In this document: one piece after another, positions 1 to 7,978 of the stretch
How the letters are laid out: every line of letters starts with the position of its first letter
Position numbering within the stretch: position 1 is the first letter of the stretch
Assembly: GCF_002939385.1 (NCBI RefSeq)
Contig: NZ_MULI01000034.1
Coordinates: 1 to 64,000 of the forward strand
Direction: 5' to 3'
DNA: 64,000 nucleotides
Source: Streptomyces sp. MH60
Lineage (GTDB): Bacteria; Actinomycetota; Actinomycetes; Streptomycetales; Streptomycetaceae
Notes under the pieces: generated by a model
The model's database searches: none
Seen by the model: the letters and a program-made list of their open reading frames with translations, nothing else
What the model was told of the DNA's origin: nothing
Position numbers and translations under genes: made by a program

Positions 1-264
1 ACCGGGCGCGGGCTCCGGACGCGGCGGCGTCGCCGGGCGGGCCGGGGACTCCGGCCGGGGCGAGGTGGACCGGGGAACGGTGCCGGGCCGCCCCGGCGCG
101 GACGACGGACCGGGCACGGGCTCGGGGCGCGGCGGGGTCGGCGGAGGCTCGGGGCTCGGGGGCGTCGTAGGGCGGGGCGGGGTCTGCGGGTGGGGTGGAG
201 TCTGCGGGTGGGGTGGGGTCTCGGGGGGCGGGGGGAAGGAGGCGCGGCGCGCTTCCGTGCTCAT
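1..264 (-). CDS. N-terminal part of a proline-rich protein (runs off window)
   Basis: An open frame runs from an ATG at 264 to the left edge with no stop. The translation begins MSTEARRASFPPPPETPP and stays Pro/Thr/Glu rich, with two tandem TPPHPQ hexapeptides encoded by an 18-bp direct repeat (about 182-217). Third codon positions are almost all G or C, as expected of a real gene. Only the disordered N-terminal 88 residues are visible, so no function can be given. Such N-terminal tails are common on Streptomyces membrane proteins. A purine-rich stretch precedes the ATG but is not a clean ribosome site. Confidence 0.55.
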   Translation of the reverse strand, partial: MSTEARRASFPPPPETPPHPQTPPHPQTPPRPTTPPSPEPPPTPPRPEPVPGPSSAPGRPGTVPRSTSPRPESPARPATPPRPEPAPG

Positions 265-566
265 GCACCCCCCGTTTCCCCGGGCCCGGCCCGTCTCTCC
301 GACACGGGCCCAAGACGGTGGTCCCGACCGTGGTCGTCTCCTGCCCGGCCCGGCGCGGAACCGTTCCGTCCCGGGCACGCATACCCGCTCGGGAGGACCA
401 TCATCCCGGCGCGGCCGCCAGGGCCCTGCCGCCGGGGCGGGCCCGCCGTGCGTGCGCGTCACTCTACGACGTGACCCCGCCCGAGGGGGAACCAGTCCGC
501 ACGCCCGTGGCATTGGCCCGGATCGTCCCCCTACCCTGCGGTAATCCTGTCTGGCAGGCTGCGTCC
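265..566. other. intergenic region between divergent genes
   Basis: About 300 bases separate the divergent starts of the Pro-rich protein and the deaminase/aldolase gene. The frames across it lack a convincing start or family signature. It presumably holds both promoters. A short inverted repeat GTCAC-N8-GTGAC lies near 459-476. No strong -35/-10 pair could be assigned. Confidence 0.4.
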
Positions 567-1775
567 ATGACTGCGCGCGCCGCCGACCGGGCCCGTTACG
601 ACCGGGCCACCGCCCATCTGGACGCCCCTGTGGCGATCGTGGACCTGGAGGCCTTCGACGCCAACGCGGACGACCTGGTCCGCCGGGCCGGCGGGAAGCC
701 GATCCGGGTCGCCAGCAAGTCCGTACGCTGTCGTGCGCTGCTGGAACGGGCCCTGGCCAGGGACGGTTTCGCGGGCGTCATGTCGTTCACGCTGGCCGAG
801 TCCCTGTGGCTGGCGCGCTCCGGTTTCGAGGACGTGCTGCTCGCCTATCCGTCGGCGGACCGGACCGGGTACGCCGAGCTGACCGCCGACCCCAAACTGG
901 CCTCCGCGGTGACGGTGATGGTCGACGACGTGGCGCAGCTGGACCTCGTCGACGCGGCGCGGGACGGCGACGGCGGCCGGGAAGTCGTGCGGGTGTGCCT
1001 GGAGTTGGACACCTCGCTGAAGTTGTTCGGGGGCCGGGTGCGGGTCGGGGCCCGGCGCTCGCCGCTGCACTCCCCCGCCGAGGTCGCCGACCTGGCCCGC
1101 GCGGTGGCCCGCCGGCCCGGGTTCGAGGTCGTCGGCATCATGGCGTACGAGGGGCATGTCGCCGGGGTCGGCGACGCGGTGGCGGGGCGTCCGGTCCGGT
1201 CGCGTGCCGTGCGGCTGATGCAGGCCGCCGCCCGCCGGGAACTGGCCGAGCGGCGGGCGGCCGTGGTGCGGGCGGTGCGGGCCGTGGTGCCCGGCCTGGA
1301 GTTCGTCAACGGCGGTGGCACGGGCAGCGTGCAGCACACCGCCGCCGAGGACGCGGTGACGGAGATCGCGGCCGGTTCCGGGCTGTACGTGCCGCGGTTG
1401 TTCGACAACTACACGTCGTTCAGCGGTCGTCCGGCGGCGCTGTTCGCCCAGCCCGTCGTACGGCGGCCGGGGGTCGGGGTCGTGACCGTGCTCGGCGGCG
1501 GGTATCCGGCCTCGGGCGCGCCCGGACCCGACCGGCTGCCGGTGCCGTACCTGCCCGAGGGGCTGCGCTACGACCCCCAGGAGGGCCCGGGCGAGGTGCA
1601 GACGCCGCTGCTGGGCTCGCCCGCCGACGACCTGCTGATCGGCGACAAGGTGTGGTTCCGGCATGCCAAGGCCGGGGAGCTGTGCGAGCGGTTCGACGCG
1701 CTGCACCTGGTGGAGGGGGACGCGGTGACGGCGACGGTGCCGACGTACCGGGGCGAGGGGCGCACCTTCCTGTAG
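567..1775 (+). CDS. amino acid deaminase/aldolase, alanine-racemase fold (PLP fold type III)
   Basis: The 402-residue product has an N-terminal TIM-barrel of the alanine racemase / D-threonine aldolase type. The stretch around residues 48-55 (PIRVASKSVR) carries the expected PLP-binding lysine. A C-terminal beta domain contains a GGGYP motif, as in D-threonine aldolase-like enzymes. It probably acts on a D-amino acid or beta-hydroxy amino acid; the substrate cannot be told from sequence. The ATG at 567 was chosen because the family similarity begins there; upstream codons in the same frame look like non-coding read-through. The ribosome site (GGCAGG) is weak. It is convergent with the next gene, which ends 21 bases away. 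Confidence 0.8.
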   Translation: MTARAADRARYDRATAHLDAPVAIVDLEAFDANADDLVRRAGGKPIRVASKSVRCRALLERALARDGFAGVMSFTLAESLWLARSGFEDVLLAYPSADRTGYAELTADPKLASAVTVMVDDVAQLDLVDAARDGDGGREVVRVCLELDTSLKLFGGRVRVGARRSPLHSPAEVADLARAVARRPGFEVVGIMAYEGHVAGVGDAVAGRPVRSRAVRLMQAAARRELAERRAAVVRAVRAVVPGLEFVNGGGTGSVQHTAAEDAVTEIAAGSGLYVPRLFDNYTSFSGRPAALFAQPVVRRPGVGVVTVLGGGYPASGAPGPDRLPVPYLPEGLRYDPQEGPGEVQTPLLGSPADDLLIGDKVWFRHAKAGELCERFDALHLVEGDAVTATVPTYRGEGRTFL

Positions 1776-1796
1776 CGCGGGCGCCCTGGGCCGGGG

Positions 1797-2735
1797 TCAG
1801 TCCGTCGGGCCGATGCCGCTGCCCACGCCGCCGCCGGTGTCCGCGTCGCCGACGGGCCGGATGCCCTTGGTGATCCGGGCCATGTCCGCCAGTGGCGGTC
1901 CGTCCTCGCCGGCGTCGAAGACGTAGCGGACGAGGATCGGGGACTCGGTGCCGACGGTGGACGGGAAGACCGTCGACTGCACGTAACCGCCGGGCCCCTT
2001 CGCCGTCTTCACCCGCCAGCGCACGTAGTACCCGGCGCGTCCGGCGACCGCGACGGGACCGGACGCCACCTCCTGGTGGGACTCGATGCCGCCGAAGGGC
2101 TTGTTGCCGATCAGGTCGCGGTCGTAGGCGTCGTCGGCGGCGTCCTCGATGTCCTGCTGGGCGAGGACCTTCGGGGCGGACTCGGCGTTCGCCGTGACGG
2201 TGCGGGAGACGACGAGGCCGTGCCGGCACACGCTGCCGTCGGCGGGGCAGTCGTAGGTGCCGTCGGTGGTCATCATGACGTCGTCCTCGGCGACGTACTT
2301 GGGCCGGACCCAGCCGTCCGGCAGCGGGAAGGTGATGCCGTTGAGCTGGTCCTCGACCAGGGACGGATCGTCGGCGGAGGGCTCGGAGGCGCTGGGTGCG
2401 GGGGACGGCGGGTCGCTCACCGGCGCGGGGCCGGTGGCGGTCGCCGTGACCGGCGGGGTCTGCGTCCGCGGGCTGCCGCCGTCGTCCTCCCGCAGGACGA
2501 ACACGCCGGTGACGATCGCCCCGACCAGCACGGCCGCGGCGGCGGTGAGGGCGACGGCCTTCCCGCGTCCGCCGGAGCGCGTCCCCGGCCCGGGGTCCGG
2601 GGCGCCCACCGCCGGCCCGTACCCGACGGGTTCGGGGGCGCGGCGGTGCTCCGTCCAGGCGGCGCCGTCCCACCACCGTTCCTGGTGCGGGGCCGACGGG
2701 TCGCGGTACCAGCCGGGCGGCGGCGTCATGCTCAT
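1797..2735 (-). CDS. DUF2510 domain membrane-anchored protein
   Basis: This 312-residue protein starts with the DUF2510 signature (PPGWYRDPSAPHQERWWDGAAWTEH in pieces, residues about 5-30). This short Trp-rich module is common in actinobacterial envelope proteins. A hydrophobic segment (about residues 62-82, ALTAAAAVLVGAIVTGVFVL) should be a single membrane anchor. It is followed by a Pro/Ser/Thr linker and a C-terminal extracytoplasmic domain of unknown function with two cysteines (TYDCPADGSVC) that could pair. The stop of the upstream SDR gene is 31 bases away on the same strand, so co-transcription is possible. An alternative start is the ATG at 2729. Confidence 0.75.
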   Translation of the reverse strand: MSMTPPPGWYRDPSAPHQERWWDGAAWTEHRRAPEPVGYGPAVGAPDPGPGTRSGGRGKAVALTAAAAVLVGAIVTGVFVLREDDGGSPRTQTPPVTATATGPAPVSDPPSPAPSASEPSADDPSLVEDQLNGITFPLPDGWVRPKYVAEDDVMMTTDGTYDCPADGSVCRHGLVVSRTVTANAESAPKVLAQQDIEDAADDAYDRDLIGNKPFGGIESHQEVASGPVAVAGRAGYYVRWRVKTAKGPGGYVQSTVFPSTVGTESPILVRYVFDAGEDGPPLADMARITKGIRPVGDADTGGGVGSGIGPTD

Positions 2736-2766
2736 CCCGGCACTGTAGGACGCCGCGCGCGGTGTT

Positions 2767-3564
2767 CTACAGCGGTGTGACGTACGCCCCGGAGATCCCG
2801 CCGTCCACCAGGAAGTCCGTGGCGTTGACGAAGGAGGAGTCGTCGCTGGCCAGGAAGGCGACGGCGGCGGCGATCTCCTCGGCCTCGGCGAACCGCCCCA
2901 CCGGAATGTGCACGAGACGGCGCGCGGCCCGCTCCGGGTCCTTGGCGAACAGCTCCTGGAGGAGCGGGGTGTTGACCGGCCCCGGGCACAGCGCGTTGAC
3001 GCGGATGCCCTCCCGCGCGAACTGCACGCCCAGTTCCCGGGACATGGCGAGGACGCCGCCCTTGGAGGCGGTGTACGAGATCTGCGAGGTGGCCGCGCCC
3101 ATCCGGGCCACGAAGGACGCGGTGTTGATGATGGAGCCCCGGCCCTGGCGGCGCATGTAGGGGATGGCGGCCTTGCAGCACAGGTAGACGGAGGTGAGGT
3201 TGACCTCCTGGACGCGCTTCCACGCCTCCAGGCCGGTCTCCAGGATGGAGTCGTCGTCGGGCGGCGAGATGCCGGCGTTGTTGAACGCGACGTCGACGCT
3301 GCCGTAGGTGTCGTACGCCGCCGCGAACAGCGCCTCGACCTGCTCGGGGTCGGTGACGTCGGTCTTGACGAAGAGGCCGCCGGTCTCCTCGGCCGCGGCC
3401 TTGCCCCGGGTCTCGTCCACGTCGCCGCAGACGACGTGGGCGCCCTCGGCGGCCAGCCGGCGGACGGTGGCGAGGCCGATGCCGCTGCCCGCCCCGGTGA
3501 CCACGGCGGTACGGCCGACCAGACGGCGGCAGATGATGTCCCCGGTCGTGTGTGGCTCGGTCAT
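2767..3564 (-). CDS. SDR family NAD(P)-dependent oxidoreductase
   Basis: The 265-residue protein is a classical short-chain dehydrogenase. It has the Rossmann TGAGSGIG motif (about residues 22-29), the NNAG motif (NNAGISPP), a catalytic serine in NTASFVARMG and the YTASK catalytic pair. The C-terminus (FLVDGGISGAY) is FabG-like. It is the last gene of the glnA4-aldehyde dehydrogenase-SDR group: its start lies 6 bases after the aldehyde dehydrogenase stop. A role in processing a hydroxyl or carbonyl intermediate of the same amine/alcohol pathway is inferred from context only. Confidence 0.85.
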   Translation of the reverse strand: MTEPHTTGDIICRRLVGRTAVVTGAGSGIGLATVRRLAAEGAHVVCGDVDETRGKAAAEETGGLFVKTDVTDPEQVEALFAAAYDTYGSVDVAFNNAGISPPDDDSILETGLEAWKRVQEVNLTSVYLCCKAAIPYMRRQGRGSIINTASFVARMGAATSQISYTASKGGVLAMSRELGVQFAREGIRVNALCPGPVNTPLLQELFAKDPERAARRLVHIPVGRFAEAEEIAAAVAFLASDDSSFVNATDFLVDGGISGAYVTPL

Positions 3565-3570
3565 GAGTGG

Positions 3571-4950
3571 CTAGGCCTCCGTGCTGATGAAGACGTTCTT
3601 GGTCTCGGTGAACGCGGTCAGCGCGTCCGGGCCCAGTTCGCGGCCGAGGCCGGACTGCTTGAACCCGCCGAACGGTGTCCAGTAGCGGACGCTGGCGTGC
3701 GAGTTGACGGACAGGTTCCCGGCGCGCACCGCGCCCGACACGCGCAGGGCGCGGCCGACGTCCCGGGTCCACAGCGAGCCGGACAGGCCGTAGTCGGTGG
3801 CGTTGGCCAGGCGGATCGCGTCGGCCTCGTCCGCGAAGGGCAGGACGACGGCGACGGGCCCGAAGACCTCCTCGACGGCCACGCGCGCGTGCGCGTCGAC
3901 GCCGGTGAGGACGGTGGGCGGGAACCAGAAGCCGGGACCGCCCTCGGGTGCCTTGCCGCGGATGCCGGCGGCGTCGGCGGGGACGTGGGAGCGGACGCGC
4001 TCCAGCTGGGCGCGGGAGATCAGCGGACCCATCTCGGTGCTCTCGTCGGCCGGGTCGCCGACGCGGACGGCCTCGATCGCGGGGGCGAGGAGTTCCAGGA
4101 AACGGTCGTACACGGACCGCTGGACGAGGACGCGGGTGCGGGCGCAGCAGTCCTGGCCCGCGTTGTCCAGGAAGGACATGGGCGTGGCGGCCGCGGCGGC
4201 CTCGATGTCCGCGTCGGCGAAGACGATGTTGGGGCTCTTGCCGCCGAGTTCGAGGGTGACGGGCTTGAGGAGCGCCGCGCCCTTGGCGGCCACCTGTCGG
4301 CCGACGGCCGTGGACCCGGTGAAGACGATCTTGGCGACGCCCGGGTGCTCGACGAGCGCGTCCCCCGCGACGGGCCCGTGCCCGGGCAGCACCTGGAACA
4401 GGCCCTCGGGAAGGCCCGCGTCCAGGGCGAGTCCGGCCAGGCGGAGCGCGGTGAGCGGGGTCGTCTCGGCGGGCTTGAGGAGGACCGCGTTGCCCGCCGC
4501 GAGCGCCGGTGCGGTGGCCCAGGCCGCGATCGGCATCGGGAAGTTCCAGGGGGCGATGACGCCGACGACGCCGAGCGGTTCGAGGAGCGTGACGTCCAGG
4601 CCGCCGGCCACCGGGATCTGGCGTCCGGTGAGCCGCTCCACTCCCCCGGCGGCGTAGTCGAGCAGGTCACGGACGTTGCCGGCCTCCCAGCGGGCGTTGC
4701 CGAGCAGGTGCCCCGCCTGGCGGACCTCCAGGCGGGCCAGCTCCTCCAGGTGCTCGTCGACGGTGGCGGCGAAGCGGCGCAGCAGCCGGGCCCGGTCGCC
4801 GGGGGCGAGGGCGGCCCAGGCGGTCTGGGCCCGTGCGGCGCGGGCGACGGCGGCGTCCACGTCGGCCGCGGAGGCGGCGGGGACGGTGGCGACGACCTCT
4901 TCGGTGGCGGGATTCAGTACACGTAGCTCGTCGGGGAGTTTCTCGGACAA
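3571..4950 (-). CDS. aldehyde dehydrogenase (NAD-dependent)
   Basis: This 459-residue ALDH has the NAD-binding FTGSTAVGRQV loop, the general-base glutamate in LELGGKSPNIVF and the catalytic cysteine in GQDCCAR. It is slightly shorter than the 480-500 residues typical of the family but contains all core motifs. A TTG start at 4950 was chosen because a GTGAGG ribosome site lies 6 bases upstream and the conserved N-terminus (LRVLNPATEEVV) follows. It starts 8 bases after the stop of the glutamine synthetase-like gene, so the two are translationally close. In a gamma-glutamylation pathway it would oxidise a gamma-glutamyl-aminoaldehyde to the acid; this is inference. Confidence 0.88.
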   Translation of the reverse strand: MSEKLPDELRVLNPATEEVVATVPAASAADVDAAVARAARAQTAWAALAPGDRARLLRRFAATVDEHLEELARLEVRQAGHLLGNARWEAGNVRDLLDYAAGGVERLTGRQIPVAGGLDVTLLEPLGVVGVIAPWNFPMPIAAWATAPALAAGNAVLLKPAETTPLTALRLAGLALDAGLPEGLFQVLPGHGPVAGDALVEHPGVAKIVFTGSTAVGRQVAAKGAALLKPVTLELGGKSPNIVFADADIEAAAAATPMSFLDNAGQDCCARTRVLVQRSVYDRFLELLAPAIEAVRVGDPADESTEMGPLISRAQLERVRSHVPADAAGIRGKAPEGGPGFWFPPTVLTGVDAHARVAVEEVFGPVAVVLPFADEADAIRLANATDYGLSGSLWTRDVGRALRVSGAVRAGNLSVNSHASVRYWTPFGGFKQSGLGRELGPDALTAFTETKNVFISTEA

Positions 4951-4958
4951 CCGGTGCC

Positions 4959-6317
4959 TCACATGCGTTCGAAGGAGCGGCGCAGTTCCCAGTCCGTGAC
5001 GGCGGCGTCGTACGCGTCCAGTTCGACGCGCGCCATGTTGCGGTAGTGGGCGACGACCTCGTCCCCGAAGGCGGCCTTGGCGAGGGTGCTGTTCTCCCAC
5101 AGCTCGGCGGCCTCGCGCAGGGTGGTGGGGACGTGCTCGTAGTCGGCGGCGTAGGCGTTGCCGGGGCAGGGGCCGGGCAGCTCCAGCCCCTGCTCGATGC
5201 CGTGCAGTCCGGCGGCGACCAGGCCGGCCACCGCGAGGTACGGGTTGACGTCGCCGCCGGGGAGCCGGTTCTCGAAGCGGAGCGAGCGGCCGTGGCCGAC
5301 GACGCGCAGGGCGCAGGTGCGGTTGTCGTGGCCCCAGGCGACGGCGGTGGGGGCGAAGGAGCCGGGCTGGAAACGCTTGTAGGAGTTGATGTGCGGGGCG
5401 TAGAGGAGGGAGAACTCGCGCAGTGCCACCAGTTGTCCGGCGAGGAAGTGCCGCATGACCTCGGACATGCCGGTCCCGTCGGCCATCGCGTTGCGACCGT
5501 CGGCGTCGGCGAGCGAGAGGTGGATGTGGCAGGAGTTGCCCTCGCGCTCGTTGTACTTGGCCATGAAGGTGAGGGACATGCCCTCCTGGGCGGCGATCTC
5601 CTTGGCGCCGGTCTTGTAGACCGCGTGCTGGTCGCAGGTGACCAGGGCCTCGTCGTAGCGGAAGACGATCTCGTGCTGCCCGGGGTTGCACTCGCCCTTG
5701 GCGGACTCGACGGTGAGACCGGCGCCGGCCATCTCGTTGCGGATGCGGCGCAGCAGGGGTTCGACGCGGCCGGTGCCGAGCACCGAGTAATCGACGTTGT
5801 ACTGGTTGGCCGGGGTCAGGCCGCGGTAGCCCGCGTCCCAGGCGTGTTCGTAGGTGTCGCGGAAGACGATGAACTCCAGCTCGGTGCCGACCTGCGCGGT
5901 GTACCCGTGCCCGGCGAGCCGTTCCAGCTGGCGGCGCAGGATCTGGCGGGGCGCGGCGAGCACCGGGGAGCCGTCCTCCCAGGCGAGGTCGGCGACGGCC
6001 ATCGCGGTGCCCTCGTTCCAGGGCAGCCGGCGCAGGGTGGCCGGGTCGGCGTGCAGGGCGAAGTCGCCGTAGCCGCGGTCCCAGGAGGACATGGCGTAGC
6101 CGTCGACGGTGTTCATGTCGGCGTCGACGGCGAGGAGGTAGTTGCAGCCCTCGGTGCCGTGTTCCAGGACTTCGTCGAGGAAGAACCGCGCGGCGAACCG
6201 CTTGCCCTGGAGGCGGCCCTGCATGTCGGGGAAGGCCAGGACGACGGTGTCGATGTCACCGGCGGCGACGAGGGCGTGCAGTTCCTCGACCCCGAGCGGG
6301 GGTGTGCGGTCTGCCAC
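4959..6317 (-). CDS. glnA4: GlnA4-type glutamine synthetase-like gamma-glutamylamide synthetase
   Basis: A 452-residue glutamine synthetase fold protein. It has the TELEFIVF strand, the GECNPGQHEIVF motif, NSCHIHLSL (metal/ATP site) and GGDVNPYLAVAG. The classical DGSS ammonium latch region reads SSWDRGYGD, typical of GlnA paralogues that glutamylate amines rather than ammonia. The S. coelicolor homologue (SCO1613, GlnA4) is reported as a gamma-glutamylethanolamide synthetase; transfer of that activity here rests on apparent synteny. The GTG at 6317 is preferred over the ATG at 6347: AGAAGGAGG lies 8 bases before the GTG, while the ATG has none. It heads an operon with the aldehyde dehydrogenase and SDR genes, divergent from a FadR-type regulator. 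Confidence 0.85.
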   Translation of the reverse strand: MADRTPPLGVEELHALVAAGDIDTVVLAFPDMQGRLQGKRFAARFFLDEVLEHGTEGCNYLLAVDADMNTVDGYAMSSWDRGYGDFALHADPATLRRLPWNEGTAMAVADLAWEDGSPVLAAPRQILRRQLERLAGHGYTAQVGTELEFIVFRDTYEHAWDAGYRGLTPANQYNVDYSVLGTGRVEPLLRRIRNEMAGAGLTVESAKGECNPGQHEIVFRYDEALVTCDQHAVYKTGAKEIAAQEGMSLTFMAKYNEREGNSCHIHLSLADADGRNAMADGTGMSEVMRHFLAGQLVALREFSLLYAPHINSYKRFQPGSFAPTAVAWGHDNRTCALRVVGHGRSLRFENRLPGGDVNPYLAVAGLVAAGLHGIEQGLELPGPCPGNAYAADYEHVPTTLREAAELWENSTLAKAAFGDEVVAHYRNMARVELDAYDAAVTDWELRRSFERM

Positions 6318-6347
6318 GGGGAGAGCCTCCTTCTGGCCGGGAGCCAT

Positions 6348-6367
6348 AAGGTATTGCCGGGAACCTT
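6348..6367. promoter_or_regulatory. candidate operator between glnA4 and FadR-type regulator
   Basis: The inverted repeat AAGGT-N10-ACCTT sits in the 74-base divergent intergenic region, 31-50 bases before the glnA4 GTG. A related stretch beginning AAGGTAT occurs at 7165-7185 just before the C26 hydrolase gene. Recurrence of the same half-site before genes flanking the regulator suggests binding by the FadR-type protein encoded at 6392. Not demonstrated. Confidence 0.35.
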
Positions 6368-6391
6368 TGGTTGGGAAGGGGGCGCGGCGGC

Positions 6392-7135
6392 GTGTGGGAG
6401 GAATCCGCCGGGGGTGCCGGGAGCGTGACGGACCGGCTGGCGCCGGTCCTGCGACCGGTGCGGGCCGGAAACGGCTTCGAGGAGGCGCTGGAGCAGATCC
6501 TCCAGGTCGTCCGGCTGGGCCTGGTGGCGGGGGGCGAGCGGCTGCCGGCCGAGCGGGAACTGGCGGAGCGGCTGGGGATCAGCCGGGTGACGCTGCGCGA
6601 GGTGCTGCGGGTGCTCCAGGAGCAGGGGCTGGTCGAGGCACGACGGGGGCGCTACGGCGGAACGTTCGTGCTGCCCCGCGCGGACGCGGGCGGCGAGGAC
6701 GAGCTGCGGCGCCGGGTGGCGGGGGTGGACATCGAGGACGTGCTGCGCTTCCGGGAGGTGCTGGAGGCGGGCGCGGCCGGGCTGTGCGCGGCGCACGGAC
6801 TGCCGGACCCGGGGGCAGCGCGGCTGCGCGAGGCGCTGGCCGGCACCCGGGAGGCGCCGCTGGCGCAGTACCGGCGGCTGGACACGATGCTGCACCTCAC
6901 CCTGGCGGAGCTGTGCGGCTCACCGGCGCTGGCGGCGCAGTACGCGGCGGTCCGCGCCACCCTCAACGACCTGCTCGACTGCATCCCGCTGCTGGTGCGC
7001 AACCTGGAGCACTCCCAGCGCCAGCACGCGGCGCTGGTGGAGGCGGTGCTCGACGGGGACGCGGACGGGGCGCGGGAGATCGCGCGGGAGCACTGCGCGG
7101 GGACGGCGGCGCTGCTGCGCGGGTTCCTGACCTGA
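6392..7135 (+). CDS. FadR/GntR family transcriptional regulator
   Basis: The 247-residue protein has an N-terminal winged helix of GntR type (GERLPAERELAERLGISRVTLREVLRVLQEQGLVEARRG) and a C-terminal all-helical FCD domain. This marks the FadR subfamily, which usually senses small organic acids or amines. The start is uncertain. GTG 6392 has AAGGGGG 9 bases upstream, whereas TTG 6371 and GTG 6425 lack well-placed sites. It is divergent from glnA4 and followed 63 bases later by the C26 hydrolase, so it probably controls both arms of the gamma-glutamylation locus. Confidence 0.82.
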   Translation: MWEESAGGAGSVTDRLAPVLRPVRAGNGFEEALEQILQVVRLGLVAGGERLPAERELAERLGISRVTLREVLRVLQEQGLVEARRGRYGGTFVLPRADAGGEDELRRRVAGVDIEDVLRFREVLEAGAAGLCAAHGLPDPGAARLREALAGTREAPLAQYRRLDTMLHLTLAELCGSPALAAQYAAVRATLNDLLDCIPLLVRNLEHSQRQHAALVEAVLDGDADGAREIAREHCAGTAALLRGFLT

Positions 7136-7198
7136 GCGCCTTGCCGGGGGCGCACGCTCCGGCAAAGGTATGAGAACGGTTCATTGTCTGGAGGGCGG

Positions 7199-7891
7199 AT
7201 GGCCGACCGGCCGCTGATCGGTGTCAGTACGTATCTGGAGTCCGGCGCGCGCTGGGGCGTGTGGGAGCTGGAGGCGGTGCTGTTGCCGGCCGGGTATCCG
7301 CGGCTGGTGCAGCGGGCGGGCGGGCTGGCCGCGATGCTCCCGCCGGACGCGCCGGAGCACGCCGCCGCGGCCGTCGCCCGCCTCGACGGGCTGGTGATCG
7401 CGGGCGGCCCGGACGTGGAGCCGGTGCGTTACGGCGCCGAGCCCGATCCGCGCACCGGCCCGCCGTCCCGGGCCCGGGACGCCTGGGAGCTGGCGCTCAT
7501 CGAGGCGGCCCTGGCCGCGGGCGTCCCGCTGCTGGGCGTCTGCCGGGGCATGCAGCTGCTCAACGTCGCCCTGGGCGGCACCCTCGTCCAGCACATCGAG
7601 GGGCACGCCGAGGTGGTGGGCGTGTTCGGCGGCCACCCGGTCCGGCCGGTGCCGGGGACGCTGTACGCCGGTGCCGTACCGGAGGAGGCGTTCGTGCCGA
7701 CGTACCACCATCAGGCGGTGGACCGGCTCGGCACCGGCCTGATCGCGTCGGCCCACGCGGCGGACGGCACCGTGGAGGCCGTCGAACTGCCCTCCGCGCC
7801 CGGCTGGGTCCTGGGCGTCCAGTGGCACCCGGAGATGGGCGAGGACGCGCGCGTGATGCGAGCACTGGTGGACGCGTCACGAGCGGGCTGA
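7199..7891 (+). CDS. gamma-glutamyl-gamma-aminobutyrate hydrolase-like class I amidotransferase (peptidase C26)
   Basis: The 230-residue protein is a class I glutamine amidotransferase-fold hydrolase of the PuuD type. The nucleophile cysteine is in GVCRGMQLLNVALGG and the catalytic His/Glu are in VQWHPEMG. PuuD-like enzymes cleave gamma-glutamylated acids to release glutamate. With the GlnA4-like synthetase and aldehyde dehydrogenase nearby, it completes a glutamylate-oxidise-hydrolyse scheme. ATG 7199 follows GGAGGG directly; a TTG at 7184 is less likely. The downstream LysR gene is convergent, 87 bases away, with no clear terminator. Confidence 0.85.
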   Translation: MADRPLIGVSTYLESGARWGVWELEAVLLPAGYPRLVQRAGGLAAMLPPDAPEHAAAAVARLDGLVIAGGPDVEPVRYGAEPDPRTGPPSRARDAWELALIEAALAAGVPLLGVCRGMQLLNVALGGTLVQHIEGHAEVVGVFGGHPVRPVPGTLYAGAVPEEAFVPTYHHQAVDRLGTGLIASAHAADGTVEAVELPSAPGWVLGVQWHPEMGEDARVMRALVDASRAG

Positions 7892-7978
7892 GGCCCCCGA
7901 CGGAATGCCACCACCAGGCCGGCCGCCGCGCCGGTGCGACCGGTGCGCGACCGGTGCTGGGACGCTCCGGCCGCGCGT

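Noticed and set aside
182-217. Tandem 18-bp repeats as a CRISPR or mobile element
   Set aside because: They are coding repeats for TPPHPQ in a Pro-rich tail, with no spacers.
6318-6347. ATG 6347 as the start of the glutamine synthetase-like gene
   Set aside because: No ribosome site precedes it, whereas AGAAGGAGG precedes the GTG at 6317.
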